From Actinoallomurus purpureus (GTDB taxonomy: Bacteria > Actinomycetota > Actinomycetes > Streptosporangiales > Streptosporangiaceae), in assembly GCF_024055795.1 (NCBI RefSeq), contig NZ_JAMXMY010000002.1, positions 124,001 through 188,000 on the forward strand: a stretch of DNA of 64,000 bases, written 5' to 3'. The notes below the pieces were generated by a model. That model was not told the origin of the DNA. It ran no database searches and was given only the letters and a program-made list of their open reading frames with translations. Each line of letters opens with the position of its first letter. Position 1 is the first letter of the stretch. Shown in pieces: positions 1-9,389 of the stretch. The position numbers and the translations under genes were made by a program.

Positions 1-328
1 AGGCGGTGTTCCGCCTCGCGACGCTGCTGCTCGAGTACTACTGCGTGCCGCCCCGCGTCCAGGCCACGCTGTACGGGGCACTGTCCCGGGTTCCGGGCGT
101 CGGCGTGCTGCCGGACGAGGCGGACGCCGCGGGTCGTCACGGGGTCGCTCTGTTCGCCATCAAGGGCAGTCTGCGGATCGAACTGGTCCTGGACCGCCGC
201 ACCTACCGCTACCTCGGCGCCCGGGACGTCTCCATCGATGACGGCACTGCGCGGCGGACGAGGCCCGAGACCCTTTGGTGGACGGCGCAGCTGTCAGCCG
301 CGCTCGTCGAGCGACCTGGAGAACACCC

Positions 329-332
<4 letters not shown>
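1..332 (+). CDS. C-terminal part of a CU044_5270-family protein (5' end outside window)
   Basis: The reading frame is open from the window edge to a TGA at 330-332, so the start lies upstream. The visible ~110 residues (LLLEYYCVPPRVQATLYGAL, then a stretch ending in RTYRYLGARD) follow the same order as the C-terminal half of the gene at 22016-23197. That gene belongs to the CU044_5270 type: actinobacterial proteins with one membrane helix and an extracytoplasmic domain, often encoded beside ECF sigma factors. The stop overlaps the GTG of the next gene, so the two are probably co-transcribed. Function unknown; the family call rests on similarity to the second copy. Confidence 0.6.
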
Positions 333-2487
<2,155 letters not shown>

Positions 2488-2501
2488 GCGGTCGCGTGAT
2501 C

Positions 2502-2546
2502 GGTCAGGCCCGCCGGGGCGCCATGGCGACCTCGGCGGGCCTGACC
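2502..2546 (+). terminator. Hairpin after the aldo/keto reductase gene
   Basis: Perfect 13-bp inverted repeat, GGTCAGGCCCGCC at 2502-2514 and its complement at 2534-2546, with a 19-nt loop, 14 nt after the stop. There is no U-tract, as is common for actinomycete terminators. The HAD gene converges from the other side, so it may act in both directions. Confidence 0.6.
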
Positions 2547-2655
2547 GTTGACGCCATGGACCGCTGGGGCGTGGCGGCCGCCGAGCCACGTCGTACGGGC
2601 GGGCCCGTACGGGCTCCGGGGAGACGCCCGCTAAGGCGAGGAACGTGAGACGCGC

Positions 2656-3543
2656 TCAGCGGTCGCGGTAGTGGCGGCGGAGCGCGACCCCGGCGGCGAC
2701 GCCGCCGGCGAGGGCCCCGGCTCCGGCCGCGGCCGGCAGCGCGACCATGGTCACCCGGCGGCCGGTGCGGAAGTCGTGCACCGGCCAGCCGTGTTCCCGG
2801 GCGTGCTCGCGCAGGTCGGCGTCGGGGTTGACGGCGTGGGGATGGCTGACCGCGGTGAGCATCGGCAGGTCGTTGTAGGAGTCGCTGTAGGCCGAGCACC
2901 GCGACAGGTCCAGGCCCTCATGCTTGGCGAGCGCCCGGACGGCACCGGCCTTGGCCGGGCCGTGCAGGAGGTGACCGACCAGCCGGCCGGTGTAGACGCC
3001 GTTCTCCGTCTCGGCGACGGTGCCGAGGGCTCCGGTCAGGCCGAGCCGGTGAGAGATGATCCGGGCGAGCTCGACCGGCGTGGCGGTGACAAGCCAGACC
3101 TGCTGGCCGGCGTCCAGGTGCTTGAGCGCGAGGGCGCGGGTGCCGTGCCAGATCCGGTCGGCCATCTTGTCGTCGTAGATCTCCTCGCAGAGACTGACGA
3201 GCTCGCCGACGCTGCGCCCGGCGACGAAGGCCAGGGCGGCCTCGCGGGCGGTGCTGATGTGCTCGGCGTTCTCCTCGCCGCGCACCCGGAAGGACGCCTG
3301 ACCCAGCGCGAACAGCGCCAGGTCGCGGAGGGTGAACAGCTTGCGGGCGGCCAGGCCGCGCGCGAAGTGGTAGATGGACGCGCCGCGGATCAACGTGTTG
3401 TCCACGTCGAAGAAGGCGGCTGCGGCGGGATCGGGAACCGGGGCGGGCATGTCGACCGCCGCCGCCGCTGCGGCCGCCTCACCGGCCAGCTCGGCGTCCT
3501 CGTCACCGTCACCGTCACCGTCACTCCATGGCCACAACCGCAT
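2656..3543 (-). CDS. HAD-IB family phosphatase (SerB-like) with C-terminal hydrophobic segment
   Basis: 295 residues. The haloacid dehalogenase motifs are present: motif I DVDNTL (nucleophile Asp), motif II TATP, and motif IV in [10 protein letters not shown]; the spacing fits subfamily IB, which holds phosphoserine phosphatase-like enzymes. Substrate unknown. An acidic N-terminus (DGDGDGDED) is encoded by a GTCACC hexanucleotide repeat at about 3503-3527, a likely site of length variation. A C-terminal glycine/alanine-rich hydrophobic stretch followed by RRHYRDR could be a membrane anchor. It lies 64 nt downstream of the sigma gene on the same strand and may be co-transcribed with it. Confidence 0.85.
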   Translation of the reverse strand: MRLWPWSDGDGDGDEDAELAGEAAAAAAAVDMPAPVPDPAAAAFFDVDNTLIRGASIYHFARGLAARKLFTLRDLALFALGQASFRVRGEENAEHISTAREAALAFVAGRSVGELVSLCEEIYDDKMADRIWHGTRALALKHLDAGQQVWLVTATPVELARIISHRLGLTGALGTVAETENGVYTGRLVGHLLHGPAKAGAVRALAKHEGLDLSRCSAYSDSYNDLPMLTAVSHPHAVNPDADLREHAREHGWPVHDFRTGRRVTMVALPAAAGAGALAGGVAAGVALRRHYRDR

Positions 3544-3607
3544 GAGACGAGGGTAACCACTTTTGATCAGCCGTAATCGACGGGGACCGCCGGCCGCGGG
3601 TGTCTCT

Positions 3608-4225
3608 TCAATGAACGTCGCGGGGCACGGTCCGGGCGAGGGAGCGCACCGCGCGATGCTGCAGCGCCTTCACCGCACCGCTGTTCTTTCCCATGACGAG
3701 GGCGGTCTCCGCGACCGACAGGCCGTGCAGGAACCGCAGCACGACGCACTCCCGCTGCTCCGATCCCAGATCGCGGACCGCGGAGAACAACGCCCGGTGG
3801 GTGAAGGAGTCCAGGACGGCGCGTTCGGGCCCTTCCTCCCAGCGGTCGCCCTCGTCGGGTTCCGCGGTGCAGATCTCCATCCGGTACCGGCTGGACTTGA
3901 AGTGGTCCAGGACCAGGTTGCGGGCGATGGTGACGAGCCACGCGCCGAAGTCCTTGCCCTGCCAGGTGAACACGCTCATCCGGCGCAGCGCCCGCAGGAA
4001 GGTCTCGCTGGTCAGGTCCTCGGCGAGGGGATGGGTGCCGACGCGGTAGTAGACGTAGCGGTAGACGAGGTCGACGTAGCGGTCGTAGAGGGCGGCGAAG
4101 GCGTCGGACTCGCCGGCGCGGGCGCGGAGTACCAGCTCACACAGCTCGTCCTGGTCTCCGGCGGGCCAGGGGGCGGCCGTGCCCCCGGGTGACACGGGAG
4201 GGGGGTCGAGGGTCGGGCTGCGCAT
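3608..4225 (-). CDS. bldN: ECF sigma factor, BldN-like
   Basis: 205 residues. Sigma region 2 ([23 protein letters not shown] to [26 protein letters not shown]) and region 4 ([38 protein letters not shown]) are complete. Sequence character and position next to the glutaredoxin-rex-hemACDB genes match Streptomyces bldN, which directs chaplin/rodlin gene expression during aerial growth (established for Streptomyces, inferred here). The ATG at 4225 is chosen because GAGGAG lies 6 nt upstream; a longer frame to 4345 reads like non-coding sequence. Only about 30 residues precede region 2, so the long pro-sequence of S. coelicolor BldN is absent. No anti-sigma gene (rsbN) is adjacent. Confidence 0.78.
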   Translation of the reverse strand: MRSPTLDPPPVSPGGTAAPWPAGDQDELCELVLRARAGESDAFAALYDRYVDLVYRYVYYRVGTHPLAEDLTSETFLRALRRMSVFTWQGKDFGAWLVTIARNLVLDHFKSSRYRMEICTAEPDEGDRWEEGPERAVLDSFTHRALFSAVRDLGSEQRECVVLRFLHGLSVAETALVMGKNSGAVKALQHRAVRSLARTVPRDVH

Positions 4226-4405
4226 CCAGAACTCCTCGGTGCTGAGCGACCACCGGGTGTGTCGGAACATGCTAGATACCGGCGAGTAACGGTGGCAATG
4301 GGGGCTGATGATGAATAAGCCCTGATATACGCTCAGACAGGGCATAGCGATTTCCGGGTGCGGACCGGGCGATCCGTTACCTGTCAGCCCCGGAGATCGG
4401 GCACC

Positions 4406-5926
4406 ATGGGGGCGATGGTCAACGTCGCGGTGGCGCTACTGGCGACCCTCGCCGCCTTCGGGTCCGCGGGGCTGCTCGGCATGCGCGCGTTCCCCGAGCG
4501 ACGGATCTACCTGTTCGCGTGGACGGGCACGCTGGCCGCACTCGGCCTCGCCCTCGGCACGATGACGGCCGGGTTCGCAGGAGGGTTCTCACCCGCCCTG
4601 CTGCGGTTGCTGGCGCTCTTCGGCGCCCTGCTGGCACCGTTCAGCCTGGCGCTCGGCGTCGTCGAGCTGGTCGCGCGCACGGTTCAGGCGCGGTTCGCGG
4701 CCCGGCTCATCGCCGGCTCGTACGTCGTCGTGGCCGTGGTCATCATCCTGCTCGATCCCATCATCGGCACCTTCGGCAAGAGCCTGCCGAAGGTCGCCGG
4801 CCATTACTCGTCGCTGCCCAAGCTGATCGTCGACGGGGGCCACGTCTTCGCGGTCGTGTCGCTCGTCTCCTGCGTCGCGGTCACCGCGACGCGCGGCAAC
4901 AAACGGGACCGCGAGGCCACCGAGACGATGCTCACGGTGGCCATGGTCGCGCTCGCGGGCGTGCTCGTGGTCACCGCGACGCGCGGTTTCCTGCCCGGCC
5001 CGCTGGCGCCGCTCGCGCTCGGCGGCGCGGTCGCGCTGATCTGGTTCGGCACCGTCCGCGTGCTTCCGGGGCGGTCCCATGACGACGAAGACGAAGAAGA
5101 AGCGGAGCCGTACGACGAGATGGCCAACTACGCAGGACAGCCTCCCCACGGGCGGCCCTCGGGCCCGCCGCCGCAGGGCCCCCCTCCGCAGGGCCGTCCG
5201 GCGGGCGGGCAGTACCCCGCCGCCCAGCCGTCGTTCGCGCCGCCGCAGGGCGTGTCGGGAGCGCTTCCGTTCCCGCTCGGGCAGTACGGCCGCATCACGA
5301 TGTACACGCTGCACGAGGGCCATCAGGACGCGTTCGACCGGCTGGCCGCCGAGGTCACCCGCGCGGTGATCGAGCGCGATCCGGGCACCGTGGTCTACGC
5401 CTGCCACGCCGTCGACAACGCGCCCCTGCAGCGGATCTTCTACCAGCTCTTCCGCGACGCCGCCGCGGTGGAGAACCACACGCGGCAGCCCCATGTGCAG
5501 CGGTTCGCGGGGGAGGCGCGCGCCCACGTCGCGGGCACGAACGTCATCGAGCTGACGACCACCGCGGTGAAGGTGGCCCCGCCCCCCGACGCCCAGCGCC
5601 CGCCGCACGACGGGCAGCGTCCGCCGCACGACGCCCAGCGACCGCCCCAGGACCCGCAGCGGCCGCCGTACGACCCGCAGCGGCCTCCGTACGACGCCCA
5701 GCGACCGCTCCAGGACGTCGCCCGTCCGGCCTACGACGCTCAGCGCCCCTCGCACGCGGCGCAGCGGCCGGCCCAGGACCCGGGTCGGCCGCCCCACGAC
5801 ATGACCGGCCCCCGGCCGGTCCCGGATCCGGCCCGCCTGCCGCACGACATGACGGGCCCGCGCCCGGCGCCTCCACGGCCGAACGGGCACCCGTCGCACC
5901 CGTCCGGAGGCTGGCCTCGTGGCTGA
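4406..5926 (+). CDS. Seven-helix membrane protein with ABM-like domain and heptapeptide-repeat tail
   Basis: 506 residues, unrecognised as a whole. About seven hydrophobic helices fill residues 5-220, followed by an acidic patch (DDEDEEEAEPYDE) and a Pro/Gly/Gln-rich linker. Residues ~296-370 (RITMYTLHEGHQDAFDRL, then RDAAAVENHTRQPHVQRF) resemble the antibiotic-biosynthesis-monooxygenase (ABM) ferredoxin-like fold, a domain that binds heme or small aromatics or acts as a cofactor-free oxygenase. Residues 395-464 are ten 7-residue units of the type DAQRPPH, then a Pro-rich end. ATG 4406 follows GGAG; ATG 4415 is an alternative. It overlaps the glutaredoxin gene by 8 nt, so it is co-transcribed with it. 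A heme- or redox-related role is guessed from context only. Confidence 0.6.
   Translation: MGAMVNVAVALLATLAAFGSAGLLGMRAFPERRIYLFAWTGTLAALGLALGTMTAGFAGGFSPALLRLLALFGALLAPFSLALGVVELVARTVQARFAARLIAGSYVVVAVVIILLDPIIGTFGKSLPKVAGHYSSLPKLIVDGGHVFAVVSLVSCVAVTATRGNKRDREATETMLTVAMVALAGVLVVTATRGFLPGPLAPLALGGAVALIWFGTVRVLPGRSHDDEDEEEAEPYDEMANYAGQPPHGRPSGPPPQGPPPQGRPAGGQYPAAQPSFAPPQGVSGALPFPLGQYGRITMYTLHEGHQDAFDRLAAEVTRAVIERDPGTVVYACHAVDNAPLQRIFYQLFRDAAAVENHTRQPHVQRFAGEARAHVAGTNVIELTTTAVKVAPPPDAQRPPHDGQRPPHDAQRPPQDPQRPPYDPQRPPYDAQRPLQDVARPAYDAQRPSHAAQRPAQDPGRPPHDMTGPRPVPDPARLPHDMTGPRPAPPRPNGHPSHPSGGWPRG
5588..5797 (+). repeat. Ten 21-bp in-frame tandem units (heptapeptide D-x-Q-R-P-x-x)
   Basis: Ten consecutive 21-bp units inside the membrane-protein gene encode variants of DAQRPPH (DGQRPPH, DPQRPPY, DVARPAY, AAQRPAQ and others). 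The protein repeat is tighter than the DNA repeat, suggesting selection on a Pro/Arg-rich disordered tail. Units could expand or contract by slippage without a frameshift. Confidence 0.85.
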
Positions 5927-6164
5927 CACCGCCCGCGTGCTGCTGCTCGGGAAACCAGGCTGCCACCTGTGCGAAGAGGCCCGCGAGGTCGTCTCCCGGG
6001 TCTGCGGCGACCTCGGCGTGGGCTGGGAGGAGCGCGACATCACCGCCTCCGAGGAGGACACGCGGCTCTACTGGGACCAGATCCCCGTGACGTTCGTCGA
6101 CGGCGTGCAGCACGACTTCTGGCGCGTCGACGAGCGACGCCTGCGAACGGCGCTCGGCGCCTGA
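5919..6164 (+). CDS. Glutaredoxin-family (DUF836-like) thiol protein
   Basis: 81 residues, GTG start inside the end of the preceding gene. Thioredoxin-fold protein with redox motif CHLC near residues 15-18 (GKPGCHLCEEA) and the cis-proline loop IPVTFVDG. Small glutaredoxin-like proteins of this type are common beside the rex/hem genes in actinomycetes. The partner is unknown; reduction of a protein disulfide is the likely chemistry. It is followed by 268 nt that hold the Rex operator and the start of the rex-hem transcript. Confidence 0.85.
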   Translation: MADTARVLLLGKPGCHLCEEAREVVSRVCGDLGVGWEERDITASEEDTRLYWDQIPVTFVDGVQHDFWRVDERRLRTALGA

Positions 6165-6329
6165 GCGGCCGCACTCGGTGTCAATGTCTGTTAGGTCACA
6201 TCACTGTGCGTCCGGAAACGGTACGAGAGGTGACCCGGAGGCCCGGGAGACCCTGCTGAGCTGCGCGTCGAGGACCACCTGAAGATCACTTCCGTGCCGC
6301 CGGGCGGCGCAATGGCGCGGGTCTCGACT

Positions 6330-6347
6330 TTGTGCGTGCGTTCACAA
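6330..6347. promoter_or_regulatory. Rex operator upstream of rex
   Basis: TTGTGCGTGCGTTCACAA matches the Rex operator consensus TTGTGAAnnnnTTCACAA at all but two positions of the left arm. It lies 86 nt before the rex start, with a TTAACCT sequence just downstream. Autoregulation of rex-hem operons through such a site is established in S. coelicolor; when NADH rises Rex leaves the operator. Confidence 0.85.
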
Positions 6348-6432
6348 GGGCTTAACCTGAGGAAAGTCCAGGCGACCGGGCCGACGGGCGACTCAGGACC
6401 GGCCGCGCCTCGAGTCTCTGAAGAGCAGGCTT

Positions 6433-7137
6433 GTGACCCGTCGATCCATCCTCGGTGAGCGAAACCGGGGCATCCCAGAGGCGACCGTGGCCAGGCTTCC
6501 GGTCTACCTCCGCGCCTTGCACGTGCTCGCCGACCGCGGCATCGTCACCGTCTCCTCGGAGGAGCTCGCGGCCGCCGCGGGCGTCAACTCGGCCAAACTC
6601 CGCAAGGACCTGTCCCACCTGGGCTCGTACGGCACCCGGGGTGTCGGCTACGAGGTGCAGTACCTCGTCTACCAGATCTCCCGCGAGCTGGGCCTCACCC
6701 AGGACTGGTCGGTCGCCATCATCGGCCTCGGAAACCTGGGCCGCGCCCTCGCCGGGTACGGCGGGTTCGCCTCCCGGGGTTTCCGGATGGCCGCGATGCT
6801 CGACGCCGACCCCGCCATCGTCGGGGAGCGCATCAACGGCCTGACCGTCGAGCACATCGACAAGCTGGAGCGGGTCATCACGGACTGCGGGATCTCCATC
6901 GCGGTGCTGGCCGTGCCCGCGCCGGCCGCCCAGCCGGTGTGCGATCGTGTGGTGGCGTGCGGAGTGACGAGCATTCTGAACTTCGCCCCAGTCGTCCTGA
7001 CTGTGCCAGATCGGGTCGATGTGCGTAAGGTCGACCTGTCGATCGAGCTTCAGATCCTCGCGTTCCACGAGCAGCGCAAGGCCGGTGGCCCCGCCGGGGT
7101 GGAACAGGAGTATCTCGAGGCGGTGGATGGCCCATGA
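6433..7137 (+). CDS. rex: Redox-sensing transcriptional repressor Rex
   Basis: 234 residues. N-terminal winged helix (PEATVARLPVYLRAL, SSEELAAAAGVNSAKLRKDLSHLG, SYGTRGVGYEV) and C-terminal Rossmann domain with GLGNLG at residues 98-103, which binds NAD(H). The protein represses respiratory genes and is released by NADH. It heads the heme operon, and its own operator is 86 nt upstream. GTG 6433 is the only start that gives the complete DNA-binding domain. Further targets inside this window are implied by the second operator at 42950-42967. Confidence 0.97.
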   Translation: MTRRSILGERNRGIPEATVARLPVYLRALHVLADRGIVTVSSEELAAAAGVNSAKLRKDLSHLGSYGTRGVGYEVQYLVYQISRELGLTQDWSVAIIGLGNLGRALAGYGGFASRGFRMAAMLDADPAIVGERINGLTVEHIDKLERVITDCGISIAVLAVPAPAAQPVCDRVVACGVTSILNFAPVVLTVPDRVDVRKVDLSIELQILAFHEQRKAGGPAGVEQEYLEAVDGP

Positions 7138-7221
7138 GCCGAGCGGGTGTGACGACACGACCGCCGCGTGCGCGCTGCTCGGGGCCCATGGGTGAGGGAC
7201 GCGTATGAGCCGGGAGCATCA

Positions 7222-8487
7222 GTGAGCATTCTCGTGGTCGGGCTGAGCCACCGCAGCGCCCCCGTCGCGCTGCTGGAACGTACCGCGGTGACCGGCGACC
7301 GGCTGGTCAAGCTGCTGCACGACGTGCACGGCGCCGCGAACGTCGGCGGGGCCGTGGTCGTATCCACGTGCAACCGCATCGAGGTGTACGCCGACGTCGA
7401 CAAGTTCCACGCGGGTGTCTCGTCCATCTCCGAGTTGCTCTCCCGGCACTCGGACGTGCCGCTGGACGAGCTGGCCCGGCACCTGTACGTCCACTACGAG
7501 GAACGCGCGATCCAGCACGTGTTCTCGGTGGCCTGCGGCCTGGACTCGATGGTCGTGGGAGAGGGCCAGATCGCCGGTCAGCTCCGTACCGCCCTGAAGC
7601 TCGCCCAGAAGTACGGCACCGTCGACCGGGCGCTGAACGAGGCGATCCAGCAGGCGCTGCGCGTCGGCAAGCGGGCGCGGAACGAGACGGGCATCGACCG
7701 GGCGGGCGCGTCGCTCGTGAGTGTCGGCCTGAGCCACGCCGGCTCCCTCGAAGGCCGGCGGGCCCTCGTAGTGGGCGCCGGTTCGATGAGCTCCCTCGCG
7801 GCCGCCACCCTCGCCCGTGCGGGAATCGGCGAGATCGTCATCGCGAACCGCACCTATGAGCGCGGCGTGCGGCTGGCCGAGGCGACCGAGGCCCCGGCGC
7901 GGGCGATCCGGCTCGCCGACCTGCGGGAGGCGCTGGCCGAGGCGGACATCGTCGTCTCGTGCACCGGCGCCACCGGCCTCGTCATCACGCCCGACATGAT
8001 CCAGGGCCCGGCCTTCCTGCTCGACCTCGCCCTGCCGCACGACGTCGACCGGGCGGTCCGTGACCTGCCCGGCGTCACCCTCGTGGGCCTGGACGACCTC
8101 AGCCGGTCCGACGACGCGCCGGCCGAGGCCGACACCGACGCCGTCCGGCGGATCGTGGCCGATGAGGTGAAGGCATTCCAGCTCGGCCTCGCCGCGGCGA
8201 CGGTCGCCCCCACGGTGGTCGCGCTGCGCAGCAAGGCGGCGGAGGTCGTCGACGCCGAGCTCGGCCGCCTGGGCGGCCGGCTGCCCGAGCTCGACGACCG
8301 GGCCAGCGCGGAGATCGCCCAGACCGTACGCCGCGTCGTCGACAAATTGCTGCACGCCCCGACCGTGCGCGTGAAGGAGCTGGCCGCCTCGCCGGGCGGC
8401 GACACGTACGCGGACGCGCTGCGCGAGCTCTTCGACCTCGATCCCAAGGCTCCGGAGGCTGTCATCCGAGCGGAGGACGTCCTGTGA
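7222..8487 (+). CDS. hemA: Glutamyl-tRNA reductase
   Basis: 421 residues. First committed step of the C5 heme pathway: NADPH reduction of Glu-tRNA to glutamate-1-semialdehyde. Visible are the N-terminal GLSHRSAP, the catalytic cysteine Cys50 in STCNRIE, GEGQIAGQLRTA, and a Rossmann NADPH domain (ALVVGAGSMSSLAA), followed by the C-terminal dimerisation helix. GTG 7222 is preceded by GGGAG at 5-6 nt; in-frame codons upstream do not fit the family. The GTGA at the 3' end overlaps the hemC start. Length is normal. Confidence 0.97.
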   Translation: MSILVVGLSHRSAPVALLERTAVTGDRLVKLLHDVHGAANVGGAVVVSTCNRIEVYADVDKFHAGVSSISELLSRHSDVPLDELARHLYVHYEERAIQHVFSVACGLDSMVVGEGQIAGQLRTALKLAQKYGTVDRALNEAIQQALRVGKRARNETGIDRAGASLVSVGLSHAGSLEGRRALVVGAGSMSSLAAATLARAGIGEIVIANRTYERGVRLAEATEAPARAIRLADLREALAEADIVVSCTGATGLVITPDMIQGPAFLLDLALPHDVDRAVRDLPGVTLVGLDDLSRSDDAPAEADTDAVRRIVADEVKAFQLGLAAATVAPTVVALRSKAAEVVDAELGRLGGRLPELDDRASAEIAQTVRRVVDKLLHAPTVRVKELAASPGGDTYADALRELFDLDPKAPEAVIRAEDVL

Positions 8488-9389
8488 CTCTCAAACTCGG
8501 TACCCGCCGCAGCCTCATGGCCATGACGCAGTCCGGCCTGGTGGCCGACGCGCTGACCGCCCGTACGGGCCGGGCCGTGGAGCTCGTCGGCGTGACCACC
8601 GAAGGCGACGTCTCCAAGGCGCTTCTGGCCCAGATCGGCGGGACGGGCGTGTTCGTCAACGGGCTGCGCGAGCGGCTCCTCGACGGTGAGATCGACTTCG
8701 CGGTGCACTCGCTGAAGGACCTGCCCACCGGGCCGGCCGACGGCATCACGCTCGCCGCGGTGCCGCCGCGCGACGATCCCCGCGACGCCCTGTGCGGGCC
8801 GGCCAAGCTGGCCGACCTCCGGCGTGGCGCGCGGATCGGCACCGGCTCGCCGCGCCGGGTCGCGCAGCTACGGGCGCTGCGCCCGGACCTCGACGTCGTG
8901 CCGATCCGCGGCAACGCCGACACGCGGCTGCGGAAGGTCACCGACGGCGAGGTGGACGCGGTCGTGCTGGCGTACGCCGGGCTGAACCGGATCGGCCGTC
9001 TGGACGCCGTGTCCGAGATCTTCGAGCCGGACCAGATGCTGCCCGCGCCCGGTCAGGGCGCGCTGGCCATCGAGTGCCGGGCCGACCGTGATGATCTCAT
9101 CGAGCTCCTCGCCATCCTCGACGACGCCCCGACCAGGGCGGCGGTGACCGCCGAGCGGGCGCTTCTGGCCACGCTGGAGGCGGGTTGCTCGGCTCCCGTC
9201 GGCGCATACGCTGCATGGGAAGACCAAATCGTGCATCTGACCGGAGCCGTTGTCGGGTATGACGGTGAACGGCAGATTCGGTTGTCCGAAAGCGGCTCCC
9301 CGGACGAGTCCGAGCGTCTGGGACGCGATCTCGCGCTCCGGATGCTCGCGGAGGGGGCCGACCAGTTGATGGGGGAGAGCACATCTTGA
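8484..9389 (+). CDS. hemC: Hydroxymethylbilane synthase (porphobilinogen deaminase)
   Basis: 301 residues. Polymerises four porphobilinogens to hydroxymethylbilane. The N-terminal LGTRRSLMAMTQ, the substrate-binding segments FAVHSLKDLPT and GTGSPRRVAQL, and the dipyrromethane-cofactor cysteine Cys235 in LEAGCSAPVG are all present. GTG start overlaps the hemA stop by four bases, and the gene overlaps hemD in the same way, giving translational coupling through hemA-C-D. Confidence 0.97.
   Translation: MTLKLGTRRSLMAMTQSGLVADALTARTGRAVELVGVTTEGDVSKALLAQIGGTGVFVNGLRERLLDGEIDFAVHSLKDLPTGPADGITLAAVPPRDDPRDALCGPAKLADLRRGARIGTGSPRRVAQLRALRPDLDVVPIRGNADTRLRKVTDGEVDAVVLAYAGLNRIGRLDAVSEIFEPDQMLPAPGQGALAIECRADRDDLIELLAILDDAPTRAAVTAERALLATLEAGCSAPVGAYAAWEDQIVHLTGAVVGYDGERQIRLSESGSPDESERLGRDLALRMLAEGADQLMGESTS

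Noticed and set aside
3503-3527. GTCACC hexanucleotide repeat as a possible regulatory repeat
   Set aside because: It lies inside the HAD gene and encodes an acidic DGDGDG run; noted there instead.
4270-4345. Longer N-terminus for the BldN-like sigma factor
   Set aside because: The added residues do not resemble a BldN pro-sequence and there is no ribosome site; the ATG at 4225 has GAGGAG at good spacing.
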